Assembly (NCBI GenBank): GCA_000507305.1 | Contig: DF241449.1 | Coordinates: 1 to 64,000 of the forward strand | From: Breviolum minutum Mf 1.05b.01 | Taxonomy: Eukaryota > Sar > Dinophyceae > Suessiales > Symbiodiniaceae | Reading direction: 5' to 3' | DNA: 64,000 bases | In this document: one piece after another, positions 22,701 through 34,000 of the stretch | How the letters are laid out: each line of letters begins with the position of its first letter | Position numbering within the stretch: position 1 is the first letter of the stretch | Translations under genes and position numbers: made by a program | Notes under the pieces: generated by a model | What the model was told of the DNA's origin: nothing | Database searches by the model: none | What the model saw: the letters and a program-made list of their open reading frames with translations, nothing else

Positions 22701-24840
22701 TTTTTGACACTCTCAGCATGGCATCTTATGCAAGATAGACGACTAGACCTTTTGATCCTCTTCAGATCTTTCTTTATCACAATCCTTTGAAACGCATTGC
22801 GTCTTTGACTGCAGTCCTTTAGCTACGGTGTGCGCGATTTCCTGCTCCTCACAGACCAAAGTTTAGCTCTGTGGCAGATTGGAGGCTGTGCAGTGTTTAG
22901 TTGCATGCAACTACCTGACCTTTCGTTACAAGTATACAACGTGCAGCAATGAAGTCATTCTGGGCACAGGCATGGTTGTGGCGCAGGTTGTGAAAGTGAG
23001 GAGTCTTCCTATTCAGCCGATGTTTTTGTTATGCTTGACTTTCCACAAGATTTGTCGGCAGGAACAATACCTTAAGAACTTTTCACATCACGGTGTGAAC
23101 CTGAGCCTTTGTGGTCAAGGGAGAGGGTGTTTCCACCAAATCAAACGCAACCATTGGTTGGGACCGCCACTCTACCGAGCCTTACCCCTTCATCTAAGCC
23201 TGGCGATATTTTCTACAAGACCAGCGTGGATGGACAGCCCTTGGCTGATGAGTCTATCGAGGCTAGCTGATGAAAAACGATTAAAAACACCACCAAAGTC
23301 TGTGTTCATCGGTTTGCCATGCAAAAATGTAGCATTGAAAAAATAGCTTCAAAGTCTTACTGGCAATCTGCAGGTTCCACCTGGTTTTGATCAAACCACA
23401 GAGGGTCTGACAGTTTGAAGCTGAGAAGTCCTTTCTGGCAATGTCATGTTTTTCTGATGCCTCTGAGAATGCTATGACTAAGGTTCCTTGGGAATCCGTC
23501 TCCGGTGGTTTGGAGATCTCCGAGGCCTCCCAAATCTTCGGTGTCAGATGACGTCAGCAGCAGATTAAGCTTGGAAATCGCTTGTGCAGTCAACGACCGG
23601 CTCCATCTTGCGATGCATCGTTGGGCCACACACTGATGACAGCCTGGGCCCTCGAGCTTGTTGTCTGATCAAAAATCAGATCCTGTGGGGAAACTCGTTT
23701 GGTCCGAAACTGAGGTGAAGGCCGTGACTGGTTACAGTTTCGATCTGCCGAATGGGTGCCGTTCCGTGGTGTGCTTGAAATTCGCATGGGCGTTTCCTGT
23801 TAGATTCCAATCTTTGGAATGCCAGGAGCCGATAGAGGAACAGAGATGGACTCCGCTAGGCCTGGATTTTTTTTTGACAAGGCATTGAGGCATCAATATT
23901 TCAACAAGACATCCTTATGCAAAAGGCCCACGCCATTTGTTGGGCACTGTCGGCCTGGATTCCCAGTTCGAGATGACGAAATTTGCTTCCAAATGTACGA
24001 CTTTTAATTTGAATCGAACCTTTTGCCTCGTGTTTGAAAGCAATGTTTTGGATTCATAGATGTATCTTGTTCATGGTATATTCGCAGATGTTTTTTTTTG
24101 CATTTCAGGTGCATCGACTGACTTGGCACTCACGTGGGAAGACCTGAATTTTTTCAGCTGAGCTTTACAGCCTTCCTCGGTGGTTTCCACCGAAAACCAC
24201 TGAAGGTTTCGAGATGCCAAGAGCGCATCTTCCGAGAATCCTTTCAGCATTGCACAGGCATGCCGTTTTGATATCTGTATCACTTGTATCATCTGAAAAT
24301 TTGTATCGCTGTATCGTTGTATCACTTTGAAGTTGAAGTCTACAATCAGGTAGTTCACTTTGAGAATGCCATGAAGGCAGCTTCACCAAACACAGTGCCC
24401 CTGGATCAACTGTTGATACTTCTGATGCTTGCAGATGGTCAAAAGGACTTGATCATCCTTTTTACATGATTTTTTCCACATTCTCAGGTATTTTTGAACA
24501 TCTTTGACTTGGCCTCTGCCCTGTCCATTCCAAACTCCGTGTTCTGCAACACGATGCCTGGTTCCAAGGGGGTGCTTCAGAAACAAACAGACTTTCCTTG
24601 TTGAAGTGACTGAGGTTCAACACATTTGGTGCCTTCCATGCAGCCATCGAGGCGACTGAACGCGTTGGCATGTCGCCAAAAAAACGTCCGTCAGCCATGG
24701 CTGTCTCCAGGTTTATGGACAGGAGTGGGCATTCTATCGCACACCGAATCCCACATCTTGCGGTGTTTGTGCGGCTGGCTTGATTTCACATTGGGAAGAT
24801 CAGGAAGTTTCGCTTGTATTTTAGGATGCAGATATGTTTA
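12915..24840 (+). CDS. Scattered exons of one or more large cysteine-rich secreted or surface proteins
   Basis: Many short + strand stretches with a preceding AG carry closely spaced cysteines unlike the surrounding DNA. Examples are C-T-R-C-Q-C-V-D-P-N-D (13060-13095), C-T-N-C-V-Y-G-N-G (13336-13365) and E-E-C-G-M-G-K-E-C-G-A-G-E-G-I-C-Y-R-P-C (13485-13545). Others are C-P-S-D-E-Q-C-H-P-P-G-N-C-Q-N-C (16170-16220), C-G-C-K-D-C-I-Y-G-M-R-R-C-L-N-G-A-C (16873-16930), C-S-R-F-T-C-G-Q-V-Q-Y-C (17305-17345) and G-H-C-R-P-G-F-P-V-R-D-D-E-I-C (23942-23990). Further cysteine-bearing exons lie near 17210, 18200, 18420, 18960, 19245 and 24700. The pattern resembles small disulfide-rich modules (EGF-, granulin- or TNFR-like) but I cannot assign one. 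Whether this is one gene of about 12 kb or several cannot be decided by eye; no start codon or signal peptide was placed. Confidence 0.42.
12990..13016. repeat. TA dinucleotide microsatellite
   Basis: About 11 TA units lie just upstream of a T-run and TGTGCAG, within what appears to be an intron. Confidence 0.9.
14505..14670. repeat. CAT/ATC trinucleotide microsatellite tract
   Basis: Imperfect ATC, CAT and CAC triplets run for about 165 bases. Both strands are therefore open (poly-Ile/Thr/His or poly-Met/Val), with no gene implied. Confidence 0.9.
16717..16840 (+). repeat. GAT/GAG trinucleotide microsatellite tract
   Basis: GAT repeats are followed by GAG and then GATCAGGATGAG units. One frame reads poly-Asp/Glu and lies just before a cysteine-rich exon-like stretch (16868-16930), so it could be intronic or an acidic segment of that protein. 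Confidence 0.9.
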
Positions 24841-26506
24841 AGCTTTTGTAGGCAGAAGTTTGAGACCACGCCATCATCCAGTACATGTCTACAGGCAAGG
24901 GCTTGTTTTCTCAAGGAGAAGTAGATTTGGTAGATGTTATCAGTTTTTTTTTTGCATCTGGTAGTTTCAGGCAATCGATCAACCTGGGAGACACCCATCT
25001 CAAGGACCCTTGGAAAGTGGTGCTTGTTCTATCAGCTTAAGATCCTTCACCGGGCCTGCAAGGAGTGGGAGGTACGTTATCTCATTCGTGGTAAGTTGGC
25101 TGCAAATTGGCCTGGAGGCAGGTGGCTATGATGGGCCATATGTGGCCATGTTGGGCAGATGCAATGATGTCCTTGGTATGCTTTATCTTGGAGGTACCTA
25201 TGATCTTCTTCGTTGGGTCCTAAAAAAACACCGCTGGTTGAAAGTCCAGAGTGAGCTGAAGATTGCTGAGGACACAATTGCATCCACTTTTGCTCAGAGT
25301 TGGCTTTGGCGTTGGGAGTCAGTCCTGTCCCGGTGAGGGCCCAAAGGAAACATTCCCACGCTCGTTTTCTGAAAAAGTGACGCAAGTGTAAGGCCTGGGT
25401 ACGAAATCTTCATGAGACAGGTGCCCCCTCGTCGTCTTGGGAAACTGTGTGTGCTTTTGAACGGTCAGCTCTTTTTTGTGAAGCTAATTTGGGTCAGTAT
25501 GATGCATGCTTTTCCAATTTTTTTTTGGATATCATCTTTAATTCCAACATCTCAAAGCATCTGCAGGTGCTGGTGTTTTCCAGCTCCCATGGCCACTGTC
25601 TTCTATCCATTCGACAGTTTTCGGCGACAGCCGAAAAGCCATTGGTTGCGACTGTGATGCAGTTGGTTAAAAGCTGGTGCTTCCTGGTTCTCTTTTTTTT
25701 GCCCCCTCGTTCCGATGGCCTATGCTAAATTGTTTTGAATGATTGCCTAGGTGAAGGGGACAGCGTTGATGAACAACAAGGCATGGAGCTGAACGTCGTT
25801 CAGAATGAGGGCAACACGAATGCTTGGCAAAATTTTTGTTGAAAATTGAAGCATTTTTCAGCAGCGAAACTCACAGCTGTTCCACTCAGATCTGAACTCC
25901 CTCGTTGGAACGGCAATGGCCTTAGTGCCGTCCTGGTTGACCTTTGGAGGTTGACCCACAGTTCTGCATCTTCTCATTGAGGAAGCGACATTTACATCAG
26001 CTACCAGTGCAGCACCAGCTTTGCCAAGACGAAGTGACTTTAAGGTACAAGGTGCCGTTTTGGTAAAGGATGGTTGTTGGAGGTGACTTGAATGAGGTGG
26101 ATGTGTATAGTTGATAGCAGTTTCAAGGAGTGCTGCATGAGACATCATGAGACTTGATGTGTTTTCACTTGTCCAAGCATGGACATTTCATCAGGTGGCT
26201 TTCATTCCGCGACTTAGCGCACCTGAAGCCTCAAAGATAGCAACTGGCCAGTGTCACCAAATGCCTTCTCATCAAATGTAGGAACACCACAAGAACCGCA
26301 AGGATCAGAATCAACAATCAACCCTCGTTTTTCGACTATTGACCGCTTCACTGATCGAGAAGGCTACACTTGCTTTTTAGAAGCCGTATGCTAATGTCTC
26401 GAAGCTGACACTGGATCCTAGACGTGGCCGGGAAATCTCATCCATAGCACCTTTTGCTGAAGCGAACCTTCCATCAAAGTGATAGTTGAAAGATGTTGGA
26501 TGCAGG
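24841..26506. other. No identifiable gene
   Basis: Weak + strand exon-like stretches occur at about 24985-25075 and 25110-25330, ending near apparent donors, but no motif identifies them. The rest looks intronic. Confidence 0.3.
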
Positions 26507-26763
26507 ATGAAGCTGGATCAAACCCATTCAAATCTATGGTACCCTTCTACAAAGTACAATTTTGAAGCGAGAGGTCACACTTTGCCATTCCTCATCTCCG
26601 CCAAAGTAGTAATGACCATGAACATCATTAGCACACTTGATGGAAAGCGACAAGGAAAGCTTTTTTTGGGATACCATTTGAGGACACCAACAACGGATAT
26701 TTTCTTTCCCCATAAGGGTGAATTTTCCGCGGCTCCGTGGCCATAGCTTCACAGCCATCACAT
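26507..26763 (+). repeat. Direct repeat copy 1 (257 bp) flanking the TM-protein gene
   Basis: The sequence from ATGAAGCTGGATCAAACCCA to the ACAGCCATCACAT end reappears at 28486-28751 with only scattered substitutions. The same frame is open in both copies (about 80 residues from M-K-L-D-Q-T-H-S-N-L-W-Y), but I do not recognise the peptide. The repeats lie in the same orientation, 1979 bases apart. Confidence 0.92.
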
Positions 26764-27019
26764 CTCCACTCCTATCAGTGATCAGCTCTGTTTGAGGAAG
26801 AGAGCCGACGGCAAAAAATGAAGCAAGATGTTAACATTTTTCCAGCAGGGAAGATGATGTGATATCATGAGAATGGTTTGAGAACAGGACACGGACATTG
26901 ACCTCTGTTTATTTGTTTCACCATGCTTAGCCTCAAGCCTCAAGTGTCACGGAAATATCAAGTGTTTATGTTCGCCCATTGCCACTTTGTCTTCGTATAC
27001 TCGCGTATGCTGAGCGATC

Positions 27020-28193
27020 ATGCTGTGTTTCGTGCCGTTCATGGCAAGTCTGGTCCTTGTGGCGGCAAGGCGCTATTTGACTTATGAGAAAAGTGGCTGG
27101 CTTTCGGCCCAAACATCGTTGGACAGACTTCGCTGTGGGCAGAACGCTTTCGCAACATTGGCCAAGTATGGATGCAGTGATCAGGAGCCAACGGAGCCGC
27201 CAAAGGCGCAAGTTCTCAGGTTTCGTGTGGACGGTCGCTCCAGAGTGTGACTTCCAAAATGTGACACTGTATGATGATCGACAGATCTGCAGTCAGATTA
27301 AATACACCAAATACGTCGGGGACGCCTCGGATCCGACTATTCCTTGGATTCCTTCTCTAAATTCCAAGAATCTCTCGTACGTGACTTTCAAGAGGGGCGA
27401 CTTCTTTGAGATCCAATGTGTCCTGCTGCCGTTTCAACACATGGAGCCTAGATTTGGGTCTGATTGGGACTGGAACAACGACAGGGCGCTAACCAATATT
27501 GTCTGGGGCTTCCAGTTCCATGTCATGTATGATGGCATTGATAAGAGCGAAAACTACGAGGCGCTTGTGTTGCGAATAGATGTCTTGCCAGCCTGGAAGA
27601 AAGAGGCAGAGGCGTGTCAAAAAGATCTCAAAGATCTTCACAACTGGTTTGCCCATCTTGTTCAATCCAGGGAAAATTCACATTGGCTCGACTTTTTGAG
27701 TCCAAAGTTTGATCCAGGAATTTTTTTTGACCCGGTAGATCTCTCTGTTATCAGTAGTGGTGAAGTGTTCAGGATGGATGAACGCAGTCTGCACCTAGAA
27801 GTGCTTTCGAAGGGGCATGTCGCTGGATTGAACCCGACACCGGGAGACTTCCAGGAGATGGAGAATCAGTCGGTCCTTTTCCGCAAGCGGATTGATGTTG
27901 ATGCAAGTCAGCTCCCAGTGGGGACCGAAAAGATCGAAGTCCAAATCCTCGCTTTTTGGCATTCTCAAGAGTCGCAAAATTTCACATTTCAGCTTCCTGT
28001 GGTAAATGCAGGTGTCAAACCAAGCGACGATTCCAAGCCAAAGTCCTCAGGCTCATGGTTCGTTTGGCCAGTGATTGTCATCTTTCTTGCGCTGGCGGCT
28101 GCTATTGCTTATGTTTATCGTGAGCGTCTAGGCTTAGTTCCTGCGCGGGACCTTCGGACTTCTAACGCTTCAATTGAGATGCAGAGAGCTTGA
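27020..28193 (+). CDS. Predicted type I membrane protein of unknown function
   Basis: The long frame encodes about 320 residues ending with a single transmembrane helix (W-F-V-W-P-V-I-V-I-F-L-A-L-A-A-A near the C terminus), then Y-R-E-R and a short cytosolic tail to TGA 28191-28193. Upstream, ATG 27020 starts a hydrophobic signal-like peptide (M-L-C-F-V-P-F-M-A-S-L-V-L-V-A-A) in another frame. Joining 27020-27092 to 27220-28193 across a GTGGCT...TTCTCAG intron of 127 nt keeps the frame and yields about 348 residues: signal peptide, lumenal or extracellular domain with few Cys and possible N-glycosylation sites (N-V-T, N-L-S, N-F-T), TM helix, short tail. The splice is my inference; without it the frame could begin at ATG 27084. 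No known family was recognised. The gene lies between two about 260-bp direct repeats. Confidence 0.7.
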
Positions 28194-28485
28194 TGGAAGA
28201 ATGTCCCGAAAACGATTCCTTACCAACGCAACAATGACATACAATTTTGACCATGAAGTAAAGAGTGGAGGTCAGACAAATTGCATTAGCTTTGCTTCAC
28301 GTTTTTTTTGCAAATCGTGATGAAGTAGTCAACAGTTCTGTCGGTTTGCCTGTGTTTAATCTTGATTCAATATATTGATTCAACATTGATTCATCCAATA
28401 TGGGCTAATTTTTCTGCACTTGAAAAAGATTCGGGTCTTCAGAGAATCGCTTTGTGCAAGTTTTTTTGGCCACAGCTTTGGCTTC

Positions 28486-28751
28486 ATGAAACTAGATCAA
28501 ACCCATTCAAATCTATGGTACCCTTCTACAAGGTACAATTTTGAAGCGATAGGTCACACTTTGCCATTCCTCATCTCCGCCAAAGTAGTAATGACCATGA
28601 ACATCATTAGCACACTTGATGGAAAGCCACAAGGAAAGCTTTTTTTGGGATACCATTTGAGGACACCAACAACGGATATTTTCTTTCCCCATAAGGCCCA
28701 TAAGGGTGGATTTTCCGCGGCTCCGTGGCCATAGCTTCACAGCCATCACAT
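28486..28751 (+). repeat. Direct repeat copy 2 (266 bp) flanking the TM-protein gene
   Basis: This is the second copy of the 26507-26763 sequence. It differs by scattered substitutions and a 9-base insertion near 28696 that looks like a local duplication of CCCATAAGG. Together the two copies bracket about 1.7 kb containing one gene. Confidence 0.92.
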
Positions 28752-28808
28752 TTGTAGCGAAATCGTGCTATTTGGCCGTTTGATACTCCACTCGACCCAC
28801 AGAGTTTA

Positions 28809-28818
28809 TTGGCTCAAG
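28809..28818 (+). promoter_or_regulatory. Possible relic spliced-leader tail upstream of PIG-V
   Basis: TTGGCTCAAG matches the last 10 bases of the dinoflagellate spliced leader, 181 bases before the ATG of the uninterrupted PIG-V gene and on the same strand. A relic leader plus loss of introns is the pattern expected if a trans-spliced mRNA was copied back into the genome. A 10-base match could also be chance. Confidence 0.3.
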
Positions 28819-28999
28819 CTTGTTTGAACACCTGAAATCGCGCACCCCCGATATTTCAACAGTGAATAAAAAACGTGTTCTGAGTTATGCAGAAATGAAC
28901 ATGTAGGCGATACAGAAGTATTTTCTAAGTCGTTTCAAGTCTTGTCACACCATTTTCAGGAGCAAACTCTACCTGGCCATTCTCATCACTGGCCGCGCA

Positions 29000-30352
29000 A
29001 TGGGGTCTCCAGTGAATCGCAAGAATCGATGGCGATGGACCTTGGATTCCAAAATAGTTGGCCTGGCGCTTTTGTCTCGTGTTGTGATTCTCAGTCTTTC
29101 AGTTCTTATGGATTTGATCCTTCCAGACCACCAGCCTGATGCATCTGTTGCAAGACCTGAAAATTTGGAGCTTCCTCATTGGCTCATGGCATTCACTCGA
29201 TGGGACGCTGCACACTTTCTGAACATTGCTAACTTGGGATATCAAGAGGAAAAGGACTTCGCCTTCTTTCCACTCCTGCCTATAGCTATCAATGCAGTAG
29301 CATGCACACTGCATGCAATGAGACTCAGTTGGAGCTTATCGCTTCTGTTTGCAGGACTTTTCATTGCAAATGGGTGCTTTGTGCTATCTGCATGGCTACT
29401 TTTTCGCCTTGGCCTTGCTTCATTGCAAGACCATGTTCTGGCATTTAATGCAGCTCGATTGTTTTGCTTATGTCCAGCCAACATTTTTCTCAGCACCATT
29501 TACACTGAGAGTCCATTTGCGGCTTGTACTTTCGGAGCTCTCTTGCTTCTTCATCTGGACTATTTCTATCTCAGTGCTGCAGTCTTTGCAATTGGGTCCG
29601 GCCTACGCTCTAACGGACTGGTGAATATTGGCTTCATATGTTTTCATGTCCTTCTTTCTACTTTGAAGCAATTGAGACAAGGAGATTCCAGCTACGGTGT
29701 GTTGCGTGCAACATTCAGATTGGTATCTGGAACTGTGATAGTGCTCTTACCTTTTTTTGCCTTTCAGGCATTTGCAGTTTGGAAGGAATGTGGCCGTGTT
29801 GAGGCTGCTGGACGGATGAGTACTTGTGAGGACATCCATGAGCAGTGTACTGTGAGTGCAGAACCAGATCTTCCCCTCTGGTGCCAATCTGGCATCCCCA
29901 GTGCTTACAGTCACATTCAAGCCAAGTATTGGCAAGGTGGCTTTTTACGATATTGGCAATTGAAGCAAATACCAAATTTCCTCTTGGCTGCCCCTTCACT
30001 TATTTTGACTGCTGCAGGTGTTTCCTATCTTCTAATGGACTTCTTCAAGGAACTGCAAAAGGGCTCAAAGAAGCCTATCAAATTGTGGATCTCGACATAC
30101 CTGGCACTACTTCGGTGTCCATTGTTTCCACATGCAATTCATTGGGGCTTTCTGGCAATGTATGTTTTTTTTTGTGCCAATGTTCAAATCTCAACCAGAT
30201 TGTTGGCCTCTGCTTGTCCAGTGTTTCATTGGTTTCTTGCATCTATAGTATTTGACCGAAACCAATATTGCAGACCTTTCCTGAAGCTGTACATAGGAAT
30301 TTATAATTTCCTTGGCATCATCATGCACGTGAACTTCTTGCCTTGGACGTGA
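29000..30352 (+). CDS. PIGV: GPI mannosyltransferase II (PIG-V / GPI18 family), single exon
   Basis: The enzyme adds the second mannose (alpha-1,6, from dolichol-phosphate mannose) to the GPI precursor on the lumenal side of the ER. The 450-residue frame shows the family hallmarks: R-W-D-A-A-H-F-L-N-I-A-N-L-G-Y at residues 67-81 (Trp-Asp known to be needed for function), E-K-D-F-A-F-F-P-L-L-P at 84-94, C-P-A-N-I-F-L-S-T-I-Y-T-E-S-P-F-A, G-L-R-S-N-G, and near the C terminus F-F-C-A-N-V-Q-I-S-T-R-L-L-A-S. Many hydrophobic segments fit a polytopic ER membrane protein, and the length is normal for the family. ATG 29000 gives a short cytosolic N terminus before the first helix. Unlike its multi-exon neighbours it has no introns. 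The stop is the TGA at 30350-30352. Identification is firm. Confidence 0.93.
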   Translation: MGSPVNRKNRWRWTLDSKIVGLALLSRVVILSLSVLMDLILPDHQPDASVARPENLELPHWLMAFTRWDAAHFLNIANLGYQEEKDFAFFPLLPIAINAVACTLHAMRLSWSLSLLFAGLFIANGCFVLSAWLLFRLGLASLQDHVLAFNAARLFCLCPANIFLSTIYTESPFAACTFGALLLLHLDYFYLSAAVFAIGSGLRSNGLVNIGFICFHVLLSTLKQLRQGDSSYGVLRATFRLVSGTVIVLLPFFAFQAFAVWKECGRVEAAGRMSTCEDIHEQCTVSAEPDLPLWCQSGIPSAYSHIQAKYWQGGFLRYWQLKQIPNFLLAAPSLILTAAGVSYLLMDFFKELQKGSKKPIKLWISTYLALLRCPLFPHAIHWGFLAMYVFFCANVQISTRLLASACPVFHWFLASIVFDRNQYCRPFLKLYIGIYNFLGIIMHVNFLPWT

Positions 30353-31043
30353 AACGGGTCGGATTGGACATCTCACGAGCTAAATCGGAGAAAGGCTTTG
30401 CAAGACAAAAGGGCATGGGAATCTTACAGGCTGATGGGACAGCCACTTCCTGCTTGGGATGAATCTTATATCAAAATTCCGGTGTGATTACTATATGAGC
30501 TTCTCAGAAGTAATATGTATCATAAGTGGCAAAAACGATATCCAGTGACCTAGTGCTTCTCGCATTGGTCATGAAGGAGTGTTACTTGTATAAGTTTGGA
30601 TGTCTGGCATGACTTTTGGCTCACATAAAAAACCCAGGGCCTTTTTCCACACGGGAGCTGAAAGTCTCTCCCCCGTCGCAAAAAAAATCGAGTGAAAACG
30701 TCACTGACAATGGTAGAGATGCCTGCAGAAGGTTCAGTGCTCAGCCCTGCCAACGTTTGAAACGCCCGGCCAACGAGATTTTTTTCACATCTAAGGGGAT
30801 GCTCCACTGCCAGCCCATGAAGCTGTTTCTCCTGTGGAGGATGGGGTTTGTTTTTTTTTCAGCGTTTAGGTTGCCTAGTTTGCTCATTAGCTACATTTGC
30901 GTGACAGGAGTTAAGAAGAATGGAGAACCTTATTAACGAGCCACTCAAGGCTCAACAGTAGATCTGCATTTTAACCGTTTCGATTCTTCAAAGAACCATG
31001 GATTATCTGAGGCTGGCTCGTCCTATTTTCTAGTGAACCAGCG

Positions 31044-34000
31044 ATGGCGTGGCGCCAAGAAGCATTTCAAAACGGCCAAGAGCTACTGCTTCAGAGCGGG
31101 ATAAGGTACAAGGAATGGCTCCAGTGGGTAGGACAGCTTCGTCTTGTTTTCAAAAAATGTCTGCGTCTCGTGTTTCGTTAAGCCAGTTTTCCAGGAGCTC
31201 CAAGTGTACAAAGCCCGCAGATGCGACCTGCAGATCCACCTCTTGATGGTTTGGGGACATAGCGAACTGTTTGGTTTGTCTTGATGAACGTTGTGAATTG
31301 ATTTCAACAACTGAAAAAGATGAAAGTTGAGCTCCTTCATCTATTCCGAGTAGATCTACACCCCTCATTTGTTCTGATTCGTCTCAGGAGATGACTTGCC
31401 CCTCCTGGGACCCATCTCCGCATCTCAAGATAGCAGTAGTACGCAGAGACGTACTCGACAGTTGGGGATCTCAACTGGAGAGAGTTTGCACAATTTGTAC
31501 CCAGAAGATCCATGGTATTGAATTTGTTTTTTCAGGGATTCTGTTTTTGAGGTGTGAAAAAACCATGCCACCAGCCGCCACCTGGAAGATTTCAAATTCC
31601 ATCTCTGAGGCGAACCGGCTCTTGGACCAAAGATCGCCCAGGCCAAATCGACAACAGCTTCCTTTTGGAGGTGCGCAAAGATTCCACCAAGCTTTGCCGA
31701 GTCATTTCCCCAGCTCGAAAGCTGCAGCTTGCTGCAGGAAGGAACCACCAATGGCATCAAGAAAACCTTGGACGAGCAATACGACTATAGAATCGTTTCG
31801 GAGGACAGTGTGCTGCAAAAAATGCCGGCTGCTGGAATGTGATGGAACATCTTCGGTCCACCGCGTTTTTTTCAATGAAGATGCCTTACTGACAGGGTGC
31901 ATGGGACCTGCTATATGGATGGTATGGCTTCTCTCTCAGATTCAGATGCGTTGCACATCTTCCAGTGGCTCGAAACTCTGGTAATTCAGGTGGTGGACCT
32001 CCAATCAAGCGCAGGGCCATTACTCTGCCGGACACGTCCTTGGGTTTGACATGTTTCAATTAGGGACAGACCCTGTCCATTGCTACATTGATGGAATGGC
32101 TTTGAACAGTTCATCTATTGGTATGCTCAGGGTGGCAGCGTCCAAGTAGAACTTCATGGATTATCACTCAAAGTTGCTGGGCTGATTTTGCAGATTGCTC
32201 CTCATGTGTTTGAATACTGGTTTCAAATTCCGAAAGTTGCGGCTAATTTACCCCTGAGCCTGTGCACATCTGGGTGATTGAAGCACACCCACCAAGACTT
32301 GTTTGATTCAACTTTCTGCCATAGTTGCTATGGCCTTCCTGCGGCTGCAGAGGTCTATAGATCGAGTGACATGTCAGGGGACCCCTTTGAGGTGAGTCGG
32401 GTGCTGGAGAAAGGGAACCTTGAAGCAAATGCTAGGGAGAACAACTGCCAACTGCCGTATCTTTCACATGAAATCTTGATGTGGTTGGGCAGAGTAGGGT
32501 TTTTGCAAACAATCCAAGTCAAGTCTACGTATAGCTAGCTAGCAGGGAGTTTCTTGTTTCGATTCTCTTCTATTCTAGGCGCTTCATCTCTTGGTTCCTT
32601 CTTGATCCCAGGAGCACGAATATATCATTGATTTACTTGTTTAAAGCCTTACAATACCTGACAGAAAGTTGTGTCCCAAGTTCCCGTGGTTCCCTTACCG
32701 TTTTACAACTCCGTGCTCCATTGCGTCAGGTGGTCGAATCCAAGTTTGCGACAATTAAGCAGTTGAAGGTTTGGCGGAGGGAGTTTCTAGACATTGCAGC
32801 AAAACGAAAGCAGTCTGCGTTCGAAGGTGTTCCTTTTCCTGGAAAACCCCCATGTCTGCTGTGAATTCTGTGAGACCACATTGTGCTCCGAGCTGCGGTT
32901 GGATGAAGACACAGCAACACACTCAGTGTGAAACTACTTGTAGACCAAACTTGAGGAAGTAAAACCTGAGACTAAGGTCCGCATTTGGGACTATTTTGAT
33001 TTCAAACCCTTTGCGCTTTTGGAGCCTGACCTGGACCGTTGCATGGGGTTGAAAGTTTGAAGTCTTCTACCAGGCTACTATAGAAACTTAATAGAAAGCT
33101 TCTTGATTTTCTTTTTGTAGGACCAATCTCTGGAATCTAAGCGAATCATGGATGGCCAGCCGATTTTGCTGGAAGAGCAGCTGATGGACGGCTCCTGGCC
33201 CCAAGTAGAAACTGTACAGAACTCAGACTGAGTTTGCTGTGAACAAGCATTGACACAAAGTTCACATCTTTTTCTGAAAGCCATATCCCAATTCCTGGTA
33301 GACTTTGCAGAATTGTTTGGCCCAACTATGCATGATGTAATAGTCATTCTCTGCAGCCCACAGATTCAGGATCCTCAGACTACACCTCAGCCAGTCCCGA
33401 GCTATACACATATCGTCTAAAAAGGCTACAATTTCAGGGTTTTTTCCCTGGTAAAATTGGTGAAGTGATTTGGTGACCTAAGGCAGTAGCCTCTAGCATA
33501 TCTAGCGGCTATTTGCAAAGCTCTGCAGATATTCCATCAGTCTACAACTCAGCACCGTTCCGAATCAAATGAAGTGAGGCAACTTGTATTTCCAAGACCA
33601 AGGTAGGTGAACCTATCCAAAGAGGTGTGGTTGGGCTACAAAACCTTGGCAACACATGCTTTATGCGCAAGCCTCAAAACCATCTTGTGAACTGGTGGAT
33701 GGGTGGTTCTGTGGGCATCTTTGGCGATGGATGAATGGACCAAGGAATAGTTCAGTCCAGTGCTTGTCCAACATTCCTCACTTGCGCGAATTTTTCTTGG
33801 ATGGGACCTACAAGGTGGACAAAATCTGATTTTTGAATCTGAGTTCCTTTCAGTTGATAGCTTCTCTGGGAATTGGTCTGCCTTCGCCGCACCTTTTGTG
33901 AAGTTTCAACAGGCTGATCTTAATCGTTCAGCACACAAGACAGAGGGCAAATTGGCAGAGTCATTTGCTGAATTGTCTGGTCCTCTGGTGCACTGGGTGC

